Notes: generated from the sequence alone by a model not told the origin. Shown: positions 1 to 10,228, numbered from the stretch's first letter. The stretch: DNA of 64,000 nucleotides from Planctomycetaceae bacterium (GCA_024642205.1 JAHEBQ010000005.1:95160-159159), one strand, 5' to 3'. Made by a program: numbers and translations.

Positions 1-76
1 CAGACCGCATCATTTCGCGTTCTTCTTCAATTAGTCGAATTTTTGGCTGTCGTCGAATCACAGAATTCCTCACCAT
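1..76 (-). CDS. Possible N-terminus of a gene running off the left edge
   Basis: Read on the minus strand from an ATG at 74-76, the frame stays open to the window edge and gives a basic and then acidic N-terminus beginning MVRNSVIRRQPKIRLIEEER. Only about 25 residues are visible and no family can be named. No convincing ribosome binding site precedes the ATG, so this may be chance. It is listed because the composition is protein-like and it would be the first gene of a leftward unit divergent from leuS. Confidence 0.3.
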   Translation of the reverse strand, partial: MVRNSVIRRQPKIRLIEEEREMMRS

Positions 77-223
77 GTGTTGAATCGCGTCCCGTTTTCT
101 TGGCTTAAGTTGACGACACAGTCTACCAAAAGGCCCACGCAACGCCTACCAATAATCTCGATCGCGCAAACAGCTTGCCTGAAAAACGGCACTTGTCCGG
201 GCGTTTCGAATCGCGGTCCGGAC

Positions 224-418
224 TCAAGCTTCCTTGTTAGCATCACAAAACATGGCACGGAAAAGCAACTGTGAGAGCGGAAAACCGTCCTCTTCGAAGC
301 GCGACGGGTCATCCAGATACCACATTGCATCGTCGAAAATAATCTGAAGTCCGGCTCTCGTCGCCGAGAGCCTCCACTCAGCCGAACCAGCCATGTCCCC
401 GTCAGGTCCTGCACTCAT
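224..418 (-). CDS. Possible small hypothetical protein, 64 aa
   Basis: A short minus-strand frame starts with ATG at 416-418 and ends with TGA. The product is acidic, with a hydrophobic, aromatic middle ([20 protein letters not shown]) that looks more protein-like than the shadow frames around it. It has no recognisable domain, signal peptide or membrane segment. It lies divergent from leuS, about 100 bp from that gene's start. An overlapping longer frame on the same strand (70-414) is arginine- and cysteine-rich and looks spurious. Apart from this frame and the leuS promoter region, I see nothing in 77-523. Confidence 0.25.
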   Translation of the reverse strand: MSAGPDGDMAGSAEWRLSATRAGLQIIFDDAMWYLDDPSRFEEDGFPLSQLLFRAMFCDANKEA

Positions 419-428
419 CGGTCCGTTT

Positions 429-437
429 TGCTAGGAT
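429..437 (+). promoter_or_regulatory. Candidate extended -10 promoter of leuS
   Basis: TGC followed directly by TAGGAT matches the extended -10 pattern TGn-TATAAT at four of six hexamer positions. It lies about 87 bp before the chosen leuS start. No clear -35 box is seen, which an extended -10 does not strictly need. Prediction by eye only. Confidence 0.3.
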
Positions 438-523
438 ATGCCGTTTGCGTGATGACGAGAAACACTCTGCCACGGGTGTTTGAAAATTCGTCAATTTCGA
501 CCAGACGCGTTAAAGGAACCACC

Positions 524-3361
524 GTGCCCAAGTACAATCCCGCCGAGATCGAACCGCGTTGGCAACGATTTTGGGATGAAAACAAGACGTTTAAAACCCC
601 TGTCAACGTCAGCGGCGAAAAACTCTATGCGCTTGACATGTTTCCGTATCCCAGCGGTGAAGGACTTCACGTCGGGCATCCCGAGGGATATACGGCAACC
701 GACATTGTTTCACGTCAGGCCCGCATGGCTGGCAAGACCGTCCTGCATCCGATGGGTTTTGACGCGTTTGGACTGCCCGCTGAAGAACACGCAATCAAGA
801 ACAATGCTTCTCCACGGGAATTCACCGAAAAGAACATCAACACGTTTGTTCGCCAGTTGAAGGACCTGGGTTTCAGTTATGACTGGGACCGCCAGATCTC
901 AACGACGGATGTCAACTATTTCAAATGGACTCAATGGATCTTCCTGGTCCTGTTCGATACATGGTTTGACACCAAATTACAAAAGGGCCGACCGATCAGC
1001 GAGTTGCCCATCCCTGCTGACATTCAGGATCAAGGCGCGGTTGAGGTTCGAAAGTACCAGGACTCATTCAGGTTGGCGTATGAATCGCACGCGCCCGTTA
1101 ACTGGTGCCCCGCTTTGGGGACCGTGCTGGCGAATGAAGAAGTCGTAGACGGATTGTCGGACATCGGGGGCCATCCGGTCCAGCGCATGCCACTTCGCCA
1201 ATGGATGCTGCGGATCACGTCCTACGCCGATCGGTTGGAAAACGATCTCGAACACGTCGATTGGCCCGAAGGTATCAAGAAACTGCAGTGCGATTGGATC
1301 GGCCGCAGTACCGGCGCAGAAGTCGATTTCTATATCGGCGTCGCTGATTCCGTCGACGCGTGGAAATCGGAGCGATCCCGGAACGGTTTCCCACAACACG
1401 CCGGGGACGACGTGATTCGCGTTTACACCACGAGGCCCGACACGCTTTTTGGGGCAACTTATATGGTTCTTGCGCCGGAACACGGTGCCGTCGAACGGCT
1501 GACCACTTCTCAGCAGGCCGGCGCGGTCAAGAAATACTGTGACGACGCGGCGACAAAAAGCGAGCGCGACCGGCAGGATGACCGAACCCGAAAGACCGGT
1601 GTGTTTACCGGCAGCTATGCGATCAACCCCGTGAACAGCAAACCAGTTCCGATCTGGATCGCCGATTATGTGCTGGTGAGCTATGGAACCGGAGCCATCA
1701 TGTCGGTTCCCGCCCACGACGTGCGCGATTTCGAATTTGCCAGAACTTATCAACTGCCCATCGTACCGGTTGTCCAGCCCCCCGCAAAAGCTGACGTCGA
1801 CCACGACCAGGTGATGAGGGGCGAGGCTTGTTTCGCTGGCGTTGGCGTGGCAATCAACTCGGACGAATTCGACGGACTTCCCACCCAGGAATTCAAATCC
1901 AGGATCATCGCCCAGTTGGACGAAAACGGGACCGGTCGAGCCGCGGTTAATTACAAACTGCGAGACTGGTTGTTCAGCCGTCAACGATTCTGGGGCGAAC
2001 CATTTCCAATTCTGCACGAACTCGATGAAGCCGGCAATCGGACGGGATTGATGCGTCCGGTACCGCTGGAAGACCTGCCCGTTGACCTTCCCCATGTCGA
2101 AGACTTCAAACCGCATGGCCGTCCCGAACCGCCACTGGAGAAAGCAAACGAGGCGTGGCTTTACCCGGTTGTTGATGGCGTAAAATACAAACGCGAAACC
2201 AACACGATGCCGCAATGGGCCGGTTCCTGCTGGTATTACCTGCGGTTCATTGATCCAAATAACGATCACGCTTTCGTCGATACGGAATTGGAAAAGGCAT
2301 GGATGCCCGTCGACTTGTACATTGGAGGTGCAGAGCATGCCGTGTTGCACTTGTTGTACTCCCGATTCTGGCACAAAGTCCTTTATGACCGTGGACACCT
2401 GCACACAGCCGAGCCCTTCAAGAAACTCGTCAATCAAGGCATGATCCTTGGTGACGTTGAATTCACTGCTTTTCGCGATTCCGATGAACAGTGGGTCAGC
2501 GCCGAGTTGACCACCGTCAACGAAGACCGCAAAACGGTCTTGACCGCAACTGGCAAGGAGCTGCACGTGGTCAAACTTGATCCGGACCAGGCTGAAAAGG
2601 ACGGTGATGGATTTGTTCTCAAGTCAGATTCGGGCATCCGGGTCGACAGTCGGGCGTACAAAATGTCAAAAAGTCGCGGGAACGTTGTAAACCCGGACGT
2701 GATCATCGCCGAATATGGCGCCGATGCCCTGCGTTTGTACGAAATGTTCATGGGACCTTTGAGCCAGTCAAAACCGTGGAGCATGGCGGGCGTCAATGGT
2801 GTTCGCAATTTCCTTGACCGGGTCTGGCGAATGATCGTTGAGGAAAAAGACGACAGGCTCGTCTTGAACGCCGCCGTCGGAGATTATGAGCCGACCGACG
2901 AGCAGGTGCGGATGTTGCACAAAACGATCAAAGCCGTCTCCCAGGATATTGAATCCCTCAGCTTCAACACTGCCATTTCACGAATGATGGAGTTCGTCAA
3001 TTTTTTCACCAAACATTCGCTTCGCCCAAGAGTTCTGATGGAGCCGTTTGTATTGCTATTATCGCCATTTGCCCCCCACCTCGGGGAAGAACTCTGGAGA
3101 CTGTTGGGCAACGATAATAGCCTGGCCTATGAACCCTGGCCGAGATATGACGAGTCGTTGACTGTTGATTCCATGGTCGAAATTCCGATTCAGATCATGG
3201 GTAAGATCAAATCCAAAATCATGGTAGAGCGAGGCAACACCAAGAGCGAACTCGAAAAACTGGCACTGGCCGATCCAAGAATCGCGAAGTTGCTTGACGG
3301 TTTGACTGTTCGAAAAATCGTTGCCGTCCCGGACAAACTCGTTAACATCGTCGCGAACTAG
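524..3361 (+). CDS. leuS: Leucyl-tRNA synthetase
   Basis: Class I aminoacyl-tRNA synthetase that charges tRNA-Leu in the cytoplasm. The 945-residue product has the HIGH-type signature HVGH at residues 49-52 in the context [16 protein letters not shown]. It also has a threonine-rich CP1 editing segment ([19 protein letters not shown]) and the KMSKS loop at 713-717. An anticodon-binding domain follows, and the C-terminus has the usual small LeuRS domain. Length is slightly above the bacterial norm of 860-880. The start is taken as GTG at 524 because AAAGGA lies 6 bp upstream and homology begins there; an in-frame upstream start at 428 adds 32 residues with no family likeness. mutY follows about 100 bp downstream on the same strand, so co-transcription is possible. 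Confidence 0.97.
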   Translation: MPKYNPAEIEPRWQRFWDENKTFKTPVNVSGEKLYALDMFPYPSGEGLHVGHPEGYTATDIVSRQARMAGKTVLHPMGFDAFGLPAEEHAIKNNASPREFTEKNINTFVRQLKDLGFSYDWDRQISTTDVNYFKWTQWIFLVLFDTWFDTKLQKGRPISELPIPADIQDQGAVEVRKYQDSFRLAYESHAPVNWCPALGTVLANEEVVDGLSDIGGHPVQRMPLRQWMLRITSYADRLENDLEHVDWPEGIKKLQCDWIGRSTGAEVDFYIGVADSVDAWKSERSRNGFPQHAGDDVIRVYTTRPDTLFGATYMVLAPEHGAVERLTTSQQAGAVKKYCDDAATKSERDRQDDRTRKTGVFTGSYAINPVNSKPVPIWIADYVLVSYGTGAIMSVPAHDVRDFEFARTYQLPIVPVVQPPAKADVDHDQVMRGEACFAGVGVAINSDEFDGLPTQEFKSRIIAQLDENGTGRAAVNYKLRDWLFSRQRFWGEPFPILHELDEAGNRTGLMRPVPLEDLPVDLPHVEDFKPHGRPEPPLEKANEAWLYPVVDGVKYKRETNTMPQWAGSCWYYLRFIDPNNDHAFVDTELEKAWMPVDLYIGGAEHAVLHLLYSRFWHKVLYDRGHLHTAEPFKKLVNQGMILGDVEFTAFRDSDEQWVSAELTTVNEDRKTVLTATGKELHVVKLDPDQAEKDGDGFVLKSDSGIRVDSRAYKMSKSRGNVVNPDVIIAEYGADALRLYEMFMGPLSQSKPWSMAGVNGVRNFLDRVWRMIVEEKDDRLVLNAAVGDYEPTDEQVRMLHKTIKAVSQDIESLSFNTAISRMMEFVNFFTKHSLRPRVLMEPFVLLLSPFAPHLGEELWRLLGNDNSLAYEPWPRYDESLTVDSMVEIPIQIMGKIKSKIMVERGNTKSELEKLALADPRIAKLLDGLTVRKIVAVPDKLVNIVAN

Positions 3362-3463
3362 AGGGTGTCACCAAGTGGTGGCTTTTCGCACCGCAACAAC
3401 GGGCAGGTCCGAGTCACCAATGGCCATTTCCGCGATAGCGGACTCGATACGGAAATCCAACCC

Positions 3464-4546
3464 ATGCATGACCGCAAATGGAAATCTGCTCTTCGCCGCA
3501 AACTCCTGAAGTGGTTTGATGAAAACCAGCGAGATCTCCCGTGGAGAAAAAACAAAACACCCTACCGCATCTGGGTCAGCGAAATCATGCTGCAACAGAC
3601 GCAGGTTGCCACGGTCATCAGTTACTACAACCGCTTCATGAAAAGGTTTCCGACGATCCAAGTGCTCGCTGCAGCCAACGAATCGGAGGTCCTCAAGTTG
3701 TGGGAAGGGCTGGGCTATTATCGCCGCGCTCGTCAAATGCACTCGGCCGCAAGAGCGGTTGTTGAATTGCACGAAGGCAGGTTTCCGACTGATTTCGACA
3801 ACGTTCTCGCCCTTCCAGGAGTTGGGCGTTACACCGCAGGCGCCATTCTCTCAATCTCTCAAGATCAGCCGCTACCAATCCTGGAAGGGAACACAATTCG
3901 CTTGTTCGCCCGACTGATGAAAATGCAAGCTGACCCTCGGACCACCGAAAACCAAAAGGCACTCTGGGAATTTTCGGAATCGCTGCTACCCCGCAAACGC
4001 TGTGGCGACTTCAACCAGGCGTTGATGGAACTGGGAAGCGAGGCCTGTCATCCAAGGCGCCCCAAATGCCTGATCTGCCCGCTGTCCGGGCTTTGCCCGA
4101 CATCAATTCAAGGGCTCCAGGCACAGATTCCGGTCGCTTCAAGAAAGACCAAGTACGAAGACATCAATGAAGCAGTTGTTGTCGTTCAAAAGGACAACAA
4201 GTTTCTGATCCGCCGATGTCTACCTGGCGAGCGATGGGAAAACCTGTGGGATTTTCCACGATACGGCATCGACCAGGGTTGCGGGCCCGACCAGCTGCGC
4301 ACCCAATTGTCCGAGAAACTGAAGCAACAAACCGGATTGACGGCGGTCGTGCATCGCTCAACCTGTCAAATCAAACACGCCGTAACGCGGTACCGGATCA
4401 CGCTCGACTGTTGTCGGGCCGACCGCGTAAAAGGACGTCTGAAACATTCATCCGAAACTTTGAAGTGGATGACCGTCGAAGAAATCAACCAGGCACCCAT
4501 GAGTGTCACCGGTCGGAAAATCGCCAGGACGTTGGTTGATATGTAG
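3464..4546 (+). CDS. mutY: A/G-specific adenine DNA glycosylase
   Basis: Base-excision repair enzyme that removes adenine mispaired with 8-oxoguanine. The 360-residue product has the HhH-GPD fold with a helix-hairpin-helix motif (LPGVGRYTAGA). The catalytic Glu is E40 in VSEIMLQQTQV. The 4Fe-4S loop is C195-x6-C202-x2-C205-x5-C211, exactly the MutY spacing, and a C-terminal Nudix-like domain recognises 8-oxoG. An oddity: the conserved catalytic Asp (PILDGN in E. coli) is Glu here (E141 in PILEGN). The ATG at 3464 fits the family N-terminus; a GTG at 3365, 3 bp after the leuS stop, would add 33 unlike residues. The gene sits directly behind leuS. Confidence 0.95.
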   Translation: MHDRKWKSALRRKLLKWFDENQRDLPWRKNKTPYRIWVSEIMLQQTQVATVISYYNRFMKRFPTIQVLAAANESEVLKLWEGLGYYRRARQMHSAARAVVELHEGRFPTDFDNVLALPGVGRYTAGAILSISQDQPLPILEGNTIRLFARLMKMQADPRTTENQKALWEFSESLLPRKRCGDFNQALMELGSEACHPRRPKCLICPLSGLCPTSIQGLQAQIPVASRKTKYEDINEAVVVVQKDNKFLIRRCLPGERWENLWDFPRYGIDQGCGPDQLRTQLSEKLKQQTGLTAVVHRSTCQIKHAVTRYRITLDCCRADRVKGRLKHSSETLKWMTVEEINQAPMSVTGRKIARTLVDM

Positions 4547-4626
4547 GATCCGCGGGGCAGAGTTGCAGCCTGTCTTGGCCAGGCAACCATCGGAGCTTGA
4601 AACCCTAAACCTCGATTTCAGGAACC

Positions 4627-4674
4627 CGACGACAACAACCACAATCTGCGGTTCCAATTCCTGTCTTGTCGTCG
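4627..4674. repeat. Inverted repeat downstream of mutY
   Basis: CGACGACAA (4627-4635) and TTGTCGTCG (4666-4674) are perfect 9-bp complements separated by 30 bp. They lie in the 270-bp non-coding stretch between convergent mutY and the hypothetical gene at 4816. There is no T-run directly after either arm, so this is not a textbook terminator. It may be a weak bidirectional one or chance. I see no gene in 4547-4815. Confidence 0.35.
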
Positions 4675-4815
4675 TTGTCGAACCATGGGACATGTTTTTC
4701 TCACTGACGGTCTCGAGCCAGTGATCAAGCCCAACATCCAGCTTCGCGACTTACCCCTGGTTTCGTCCCGGGCACGGACAAGCCGAACCGCCTGATCGTA
4801 GAATCGGTCGGAAAC

Positions 4816-5592
4816 CTAGGGTTCCACGATTGGACTCAAGCTCATCCCGCCGCTGGACCGGATGTTGACGCGGTACGTTTTTCCCTCCAACGGTTTAACA
4901 TAGCTCGTTTGGCCTTGGCTGGTTCGAATACCAAGTTCCTGCTGAAGCTGGGCGTCGTTGCAGACTTTCCAGAAATCGCCCCAGATCTTCTGTTCGAATT
5001 CCCGTCGACGACTATCGTTGTAAATACCAGGCGGGGAATTGTCCTGAGACTCAATGTCCAGTCGCTGGGCATCCCTGGGCATTTCCGCGTCACCGTAGAT
5101 ACTCTTGAAGACAAACAGCGACGCGGCGCGTAGTTCATCTGCTTCCTCAACGTACTTGTCTTCGAAGGTGGCGATCCACCCGTCGATGTACAACTTTTCG
5201 CCCTTCAACATGTAAATCCGGGTCGCTCCAACGGGATCGTCGTTTTGATCGACCTCCGTGAAACTGACCTTCATGAACGGATTCCCCTGGTCGTCGGTCG
5301 CTTTTTCCATCACGGTTACGTTGGCAATCCGGCGGTCGACTTTGAGCAACTTCATCGAAGTCTCAAGTCGGTCGTTAAGCTCTTCCGATTCCCTCAACGC
5401 GACCTGTTGTTGTTGGAACTCAAGTTTCAGGTCCGCCAGGTCAGCGATTGCCTGTTTCGCCGCTTGGCTCGGTTTGACGTAGTTGTTGTACCCAAAATAC
5501 CCGCCGTAGCCGACGACACTGCAGGCCCCCAGGACCATCACGGTTCGAACGGCGCTATTGATCGTTTTGACGTTGCTGATTAGGTCCGTCAT
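4816..5592 (-). CDS. Membrane-anchored coiled-coil hypothetical protein, 258 aa
   Basis: I do not recognise the family. From ATG at 5592 the product starts with a short cytoplasmic segment. One hydrophobic, glycine-rich anchor follows at about residues 18-38 (TVMVLGACSVVGYGGYFGYN). A predicted coiled coil comes next at about residues 42-85, rich in Ala, Leu, Glu and Gln, and then a mixed soluble domain to the end. This layout suggests a protein anchored in the inner membrane with a periplasmic domain. A longer frame to 5673 adds 27 residues without better support. The gene stands alone, convergent with mutY, and more than 400 bp separate it from trpC. Confidence 0.75.
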   Translation of the reverse strand: MTDLISNVKTINSAVRTVMVLGACSVVGYGGYFGYNNYVKPSQAAKQAIADLADLKLEFQQQQVALRESEELNDRLETSMKLLKVDRRIANVTVMEKATDDQGNPFMKVSFTEVDQNDDPVGATRIYMLKGEKLYIDGWIATFEDKYVEEADELRAASLFVFKSIYGDAEMPRDAQRLDIESQDNSPPGIYNDSRRREFEQKIWGDFWKVCNDAQLQQELGIRTSQGQTSYVKPLEGKTYRVNIRSSGGMSLSPIVEP

Positions 5593-6029
5593 GAATTCAT
5601 CACTTGTTGGGAACGAGAACAGACAGTAAAGGACTTGATTTATATTTTGGATCGACCCCGGAGGCAAAGGCAATCGGGCTTTCTTTTCGCATTCGCAAAC
5701 CTGACCAATCCGGTATGACCGGAAAACTCAACTGAGCGTAGGTGGGGATATTCGCTGGCGAACAAACGTTATTGGACAATCTTCGGTTTTTTTGGACGGA
5801 CCGGACGTTTGCGCCAGTCGGCATCGACGAGCCTGAAAGCCACCGGATTGACTGTGGCGGTGCTTCGATGGGGTTTTGATTTTACGGGTAAGAAGGACAC
5901 TCCGGCACTTCGCGTCTCGAATCGACTGCCCCAAAGTGGATCGGGAATGCTTCAACAATTGGCGTGCTGGACCCATAACCATGATTTCAGGTCGATCTCA
6001 TGTCGAGACGGATTGATCCCGTGGATTCG
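5593..6029. other. Intergenic stretch with no gene seen
   Basis: This stretch of about 440 bp lies between the start of the coiled-coil gene and the end of trpC. Short frames on both strands have shadow-like composition. I see no tRNA-like arms, no strong hairpin with a T-run and no repeat. It probably contains the promoter of the 4816-5592 gene and the 3' end of the trpC transcript. Confidence 0.5.
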
Positions 6030-6824
6030 TTACTGACCCCCGCACAACTCGTGGACGGCTGAACGGATATCGTCGGACCGCATCAATGACTCGCCCACCA
6101 GGATGGCGTCCACTTCATTGTCATGCATAAGTTTGACGTCAGCGGAAGTGAAGATGCCACTTTCACTGACCAAGGCGATATTATCCGGAAGCGATTGCTT
6201 GACGCGGATAGAATGCATCAGGTCGATTTCAAACGTATTGAGGTTGCGGTTGTTGACACCGATGAGTTTCGGGTTGCAGGCAAGCACCGCCGGTATGTTT
6301 TTCGAATCGTAAAGCTCGACCAGGGCTGTCATCCCAAGTCCATCAATCAGTTCATGAAGCAACTTTATGCGATCCGGTAGAAGACATTCTGCGATCAAAA
6401 GAACGGCATCGGCACCCGCAGCTCGTGCTTCGAAGACCTGATACTCGTCGAGGATAAAGTCCTTCCTCAAGAGCGGAACGGCGACTGCCGCGCGAACACG
6501 CCGCAGGTAATCAAGGCTACCTTGGAAAAAATGCTCATCCGTTAACACACTGATACAACTGGCTCCACTTTCGGCATAAGCGATCGAGATCTCGACGGGG
6601 TCAAAATCCTGGCGGATCACACCTTTCGAAGGACTCGCTTTTTTGACTTCAGCGATAAGACTGACCTTGCTGGCCTGGTCACCCATGGTCAACGCAGCCA
6701 GGAAGTCCAACGGAGGAGGCACATCATGGATTTGTGACCTCAGTTTTTCGATGGATTGGCGACGCTTGGCGGCTTCAATTTCGCCGAGCTTGTGGTGCAC
6801 GATCTTGTCAAGAATTGAGCTCAC
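6030..6824 (-). CDS. trpC: Indole-3-glycerol phosphate synthase
   Basis: Catalyses ring closure of 1-(2-carboxyphenylamino)-1-deoxyribulose-5-phosphate to indole-3-glycerol phosphate in tryptophan synthesis. The 264-residue single-domain TIM barrel has the family signatures in order: IAEVKKASPSKG near residue 55 (catalytic Glu and Lys), SVLTDEHFFQGS, LLRKDFILDEYQV (catalytic Lys), GVNNRNLNTFEID and LVSESGI in the phosphate-binding region. Length is normal. No other trp gene is in the window, so it is outside a trp operon. The SRPBCC gene ends 13 bp upstream on the same strand, suggesting co-transcription. Confidence 0.96.
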   Translation of the reverse strand: MSSILDKIVHHKLGEIEAAKRRQSIEKLRSQIHDVPPPLDFLAALTMGDQASKVSLIAEVKKASPSKGVIRQDFDPVEISIAYAESGASCISVLTDEHFFQGSLDYLRRVRAAVAVPLLRKDFILDEYQVFEARAAGADAVLLIAECLLPDRIKLLHELIDGLGMTALVELYDSKNIPAVLACNPKLIGVNNRNLNTFEIDLMHSIRVKQSLPDNIALVSESGIFTSADVKLMHDNEVDAILVGESLMRSDDIRSAVHELCGGQ

Positions 6825-6837
6825 GCGGCATTTCCAA

Positions 6838-7392
6838 TTATTTCACCGTCGACATGCCCAACGGCGCTGGAGACGGAATCCGGGCCAAAGCTTTGTTTGA
6901 GATCTTCTCGGCAATGATCTCCCTGATCCTATCCTGACGGAATCGAAAGATTTTTTCCAGATCCGGTCGCACCATAAAATGATGTAACCACTTCCCTCCA
7001 CGGGGAATATAGTGGACGTTATCCCGCACCCGTGTCCTCCCGTCGCCAAGGTCTTCGAACATGTGTTCGTGATACCATCGCTTGTACGGGCCCCTCAGCT
7101 GCTGGTCGACAAATCGAAATGGAGGTTCCCAGACGCAGATTTCCGTTCGCCAACGCACCGGAACCTGGTGAATCTTCAAGCGGTAATCCAGCACGAGTCC
7201 TTCCCGCATCAAAATCGGCTGGGGCGTGACAACCGAAAAATTCAGCCAGTCGGGCGTGATCCGCTCCAGTTCCATCGCGTCGGCAAATACCGCGAATACA
7301 TCCGGACGGGGCAGGTCAATGCTCATCTCGGCTTCCAGGCGGTAGCCGGTTTCTTGGTCACGTCGAATGATCAGGTTTGACTCGTTTGACAT
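6838..7392 (-). CDS. SRPBCC-fold (START-like) ligand-binding protein
   Basis: This 184-residue protein resembles the SRPBCC family, small helix-grip proteins that bind hydrophobic ligands or cyclic intermediates. Support comes from the opening pattern AEMSIDLPRPDVFAVFADAM followed by ERITPDWLNF, and a central GDGRTRVRDNVHYIPRGG strand pair. No signal peptide or membrane segment is seen. The ATG at 7392 is preferred over TTG at 7395 because AGGA lies about 6 bp upstream. The substrate is unknown. Some relatives are annotated as cell-division inhibitors or fused to epimerases, but nothing here supports those names. It is just upstream of trpC. Confidence 0.8.
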   Translation of the reverse strand: MSNESNLIIRRDQETGYRLEAEMSIDLPRPDVFAVFADAMELERITPDWLNFSVVTPQPILMREGLVLDYRLKIHQVPVRWRTEICVWEPPFRFVDQQLRGPYKRWYHEHMFEDLGDGRTRVRDNVHYIPRGGKWLHHFMVRPDLEKIFRFRQDRIREIIAEKISNKALARIPSPAPLGMSTVK

Positions 7393-7492
7393 CAATCGTC
7401 CTGTTTCACAAGGGCTTTTCGGTTGCTTCGCAGGCTTAACCGTATCCGATTCGGCTGGTTAACAAAGACTGGACATGTCAGCGCAAAACAAA

Positions 7493-7527
7493 GGGCAGCT
7501 ACCAGTTCGTTTCCCGGTCAGCTGCCC
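7493..7527 (-). terminator. Rho-independent terminator of the surface-protein gene
   Basis: GGGCAGCT (7493-7500) and AGCTGCCC (7520-7527) form an 8-bp GC-rich stem, extended inward by ACC/GGT across a one-base bulge. On the minus strand the stem is followed by TTTGTTTTG. It lies 43 bp past the stop codon of the large minus-strand gene. Confidence 0.7.
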
Positions 7528-7569
7528 AAAGTGCCCGTCAAAGGCTGTTCGATTGGACCAACAAAGGAC

Positions 7570-10104
7570 CTATTTTTTTTTCTTTTGAGTCACCAGAAGA
7601 TTGAAAGTTCCACTTTCAAAAGTACTCTCGGTTCCGTTCAGTTCGGACGACTCTATTGCGAATCGAATCTCGAACACCCTGAAAACATTTTTCCGTCCAG
7701 TAGTTTCCCAGTCACTTGTGTCTTCGGCAAAATCGGCCTTTATTTTAAGATTCTCCAGATCCGATGCCTCCAGCAGCCAGGCAACGCCATCGAAAGTTCC
7801 TGCCGAAAGCGAAACGAAGTCCGGAAGTCCGTTGAGTGTAATAAGATGCGATTCCGAGCCGTCGCGGTCGAAGAATCCACCCGAGAATGGCATTCGACCG
7901 GACTTCCCGGTCACGATTCCAAAGTCAAGAAACTCAAAATCGCCACCATCAACCACGGCATGGATGATGACATCGATCGATGCTGCCAGGTCATCACGGT
8001 AGACACCGTTTTCCCCCGGTATCACCCTCAGGGTAAAATCCGCATCCGAATTTTGACCAGGCAGAATCGTCAGGTCGTTCAGATCGCTGGCTTGTAATTC
8101 ATACACGCCATTTCCCAGCGACTCACCATGGCTCAAGACCGCACTGGACGGCACGCCCTCAATCTTGACATGATCGAATTCCGTTGAAATCTCAAGCTCG
8201 ATCGGCACGTCTTCATCGCCTGTGGCGGTCGACGCGACATCAAAACCCTTCACGTCAATATTGACGGTCACTGTCGCAATGTTGCTGAAGGATCGGCCAT
8301 CGGTCAGAGAATATTGAAACTGGTCTTCCCCTTCAAATCCTTCGTCCGGCGTGTAGTTGATCGTGCCGTCTGCGTTTAGCGAAACGGAACCATGCTGGCC
8401 TTGCGAAAAGTCGTTGACGCGCATCGGGGTCGGCGGAATTTCGACTTGGACGTCATCAATTCCGGCTTCGACCAGACTTCCCATTCCACCATCGGCAGCT
8501 TCGACGAGAATCTGGATGTTCTCCCCGGAAAATTCGCTCAGGCCAATGGAAAACTCGACCCACTCGCCACCCCGATCTTCGGACTTACCTCGCTGTTCCA
8601 GGACAACCTGAGACGAACCCTCGCCGACCACGGTGACGCGAAAGTAGTCTTCGCTGTCAGAATTGCTCAAATGCGCGAAATTGTATTTGAAGGACAGGAC
8701 GGCGTCGACCGGAACGGCAATGCTCTCCGACAATGCAGAAGTCACACCGGCATCGACATCATCAAATCCGACAGTGCCATCATCATCGCCACCGGTCACG
8801 AACGCCCGATGCCCTGAGGCTGCATCTTCCAGTTGAAGCGGAACACCGTTCCAGGATGTCCCAACTGGATCGGTCGCTGCCCAGATTCCTGAGGTCGCGG
8901 TATCGTCTCCGTTTGGATTTGTGGTCCAGGCTGGCGAGTTTGATTCAAAGCCATCCGCGAAAACGATTTTTCTTTGGTGAGTTGGAATATCGTTTTCCAT
9001 GATATCCAGCGTTCCCCCAGCGTCGAAGGTATCGTCTACCGCAACGGGCGCTGGATCGTCAAACACGTTCAAGCGAATCTCGTAGACATTGTTTTCCTCA
9101 TTCGATTCATTGACGCCTCTCTCCGGGTCGAGGTAGTACTTCAATACGTACTCGCCAGAGATTTCCGGCGTCCAACGTTCCGCAAACGGATCGTCGTCGC
9201 GCGTGTTCAGAAATTCGCCTTCGACTGCAGAACCGGCTTTCGCATTTCCAACAACGGCTCCAGCCCAGACGATTTTTCCCATATCGCTGGCATGGTAAAT
9301 GTCTACTTCGGAGTAATTGTGGTAATTTCCGCCTTGTCGATTGATCCATTTGGCAGGAATACTCACCGCATCACCCACCTTGACTTCCTGATTTAGCACG
9401 GTGTCAAGATGCCCGGTATCAAATTCAAAATCTGGTTGGCCGACCTGCAATTGAGCGAAGAAACGTGCACCAACTTCGGTCGAATCGACATCGTAGTGCA
9501 TCAAATTGATCGACAACCGATCCCACCCTGACTCGACTACCCAATGGTTGGCCAACCCCCCGACAACTCCGCACACACCATTGGCCTCGACGTCACGCTC
9601 TCCGCCGGAGAACCGCCCGTCGTTGTAGTCAATCAGGCTTGCGGACGAGAGATCACCAATTTTGCTCACATAGCCTTCTGCTGCAAAAGTCCCGGTCGTT
9701 GCGGCCGATTCAAATCCGATCTCGATTACCTCGACCTGATCACCTTCGACCAACTCAAGCGTTCGATTGGCGGGAGTCAGAGTGCGAACCTCTCCGTTTA
9801 CGAGAACCCTCAAATACGAAATTGCATCCTCTTGAATCCCGATTCCGGTATCTTCAAAGTCAGAGGTGACATACCCGCCATCCACCGTTGGGTCCGTATC
9901 GATGCCGGTCACCGACAAAACTCGTCGATCTTCCAGGCTTTCATAACGGAGGATTCGGTCGCTCTGCTGTCGCCCAGGTTGGGTTTCCGGGCCAATGAGT
10001 TTCTTGAGCGTGGCCACAGATTCTCCGACGGCACGGCGAATGGGGTTTAGTGGTTTGCACGAATCCATGATATTACAATGCGGCAGGGAGAATTTAGATA
10101 GCAT
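7570..10104 (-). CDS. Large secreted or surface protein with LEPR-XLL-type motif and Ig/cadherin-like domains
   Basis: An 844-residue acidic, Asp- and Gly-rich protein. The N-terminal region carries LEDRRVLS at about residues 57-64, preceded by a basic stretch; this matches the LEPR-XLL-type motif found near the N-terminus of many planctomycete exported giant proteins. A CARDB-like beta domain follows (about 235-345). Next is a beta-sandwich region resembling ligand-binding jelly rolls (about 385-558). A cadherin/Ig-like repeat (about 570-640; NDFSQGQHGSVSLNADG) and further tandem beta domains complete it, and the C-terminus is QKKKK. No catalytic motif is seen, so adhesion or a structural role is inferred. 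The start is uncertain: ATG at 10104, GTG at 10128 or ATG at 10068. It is divergent from rdgB. Confidence 0.8.
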   Translation of the reverse strand: MLSKFSLPHCNIMDSCKPLNPIRRAVGESVATLKKLIGPETQPGRQQSDRILRYESLEDRRVLSVTGIDTDPTVDGGYVTSDFEDTGIGIQEDAISYLRVLVNGEVRTLTPANRTLELVEGDQVEVIEIGFESAATTGTFAAEGYVSKIGDLSSASLIDYNDGRFSGGERDVEANGVCGVVGGLANHWVVESGWDRLSINLMHYDVDSTEVGARFFAQLQVGQPDFEFDTGHLDTVLNQEVKVGDAVSIPAKWINRQGGNYHNYSEVDIYHASDMGKIVWAGAVVGNAKAGSAVEGEFLNTRDDDPFAERWTPEISGEYVLKYYLDPERGVNESNEENNVYEIRLNVFDDPAPVAVDDTFDAGGTLDIMENDIPTHQRKIVFADGFESNSPAWTTNPNGDDTATSGIWAATDPVGTSWNGVPLQLEDAASGHRAFVTGGDDDGTVGFDDVDAGVTSALSESIAVPVDAVLSFKYNFAHLSNSDSEDYFRVTVVGEGSSQVVLEQRGKSEDRGGEWVEFSIGLSEFSGENIQILVEAADGGMGSLVEAGIDDVQVEIPPTPMRVNDFSQGQHGSVSLNADGTINYTPDEGFEGEDQFQYSLTDGRSFSNIATVTVNIDVKGFDVASTATGDEDVPIELEISTEFDHVKIEGVPSSAVLSHGESLGNGVYELQASDLNDLTILPGQNSDADFTLRVIPGENGVYRDDLAASIDVIIHAVVDGGDFEFLDFGIVTGKSGRMPFSGGFFDRDGSESHLITLNGLPDFVSLSAGTFDGVAWLLEASDLENLKIKADFAEDTSDWETTGRKNVFRVFEIRFAIESSELNGTESTFESGTFNLLVTQKKKK

Positions 10105-10228
10105 GTCTCTGCCGAAACAATATGTCACTAAACGACACGACGACGACTAAAAATCGTTGTTTTTCTGCTTCTTCCAGGGCCGATGTTGTCTAAACGAAAC
10201 ATCCGGTCGAGAATTCAGACTTGATCCA

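Noticed and set aside
1064..2566. 500-codon minus-strand open frame opposite leuS
   Set aside because: Lies wholly inside leuS; composition is that of a complement shadow with no motif.
5728..5982. 84-codon minus-strand frame in the gap before trpC
   Set aside because: Arg- and Ser-rich shadow-like composition, with no ribosome binding site or homology pattern.
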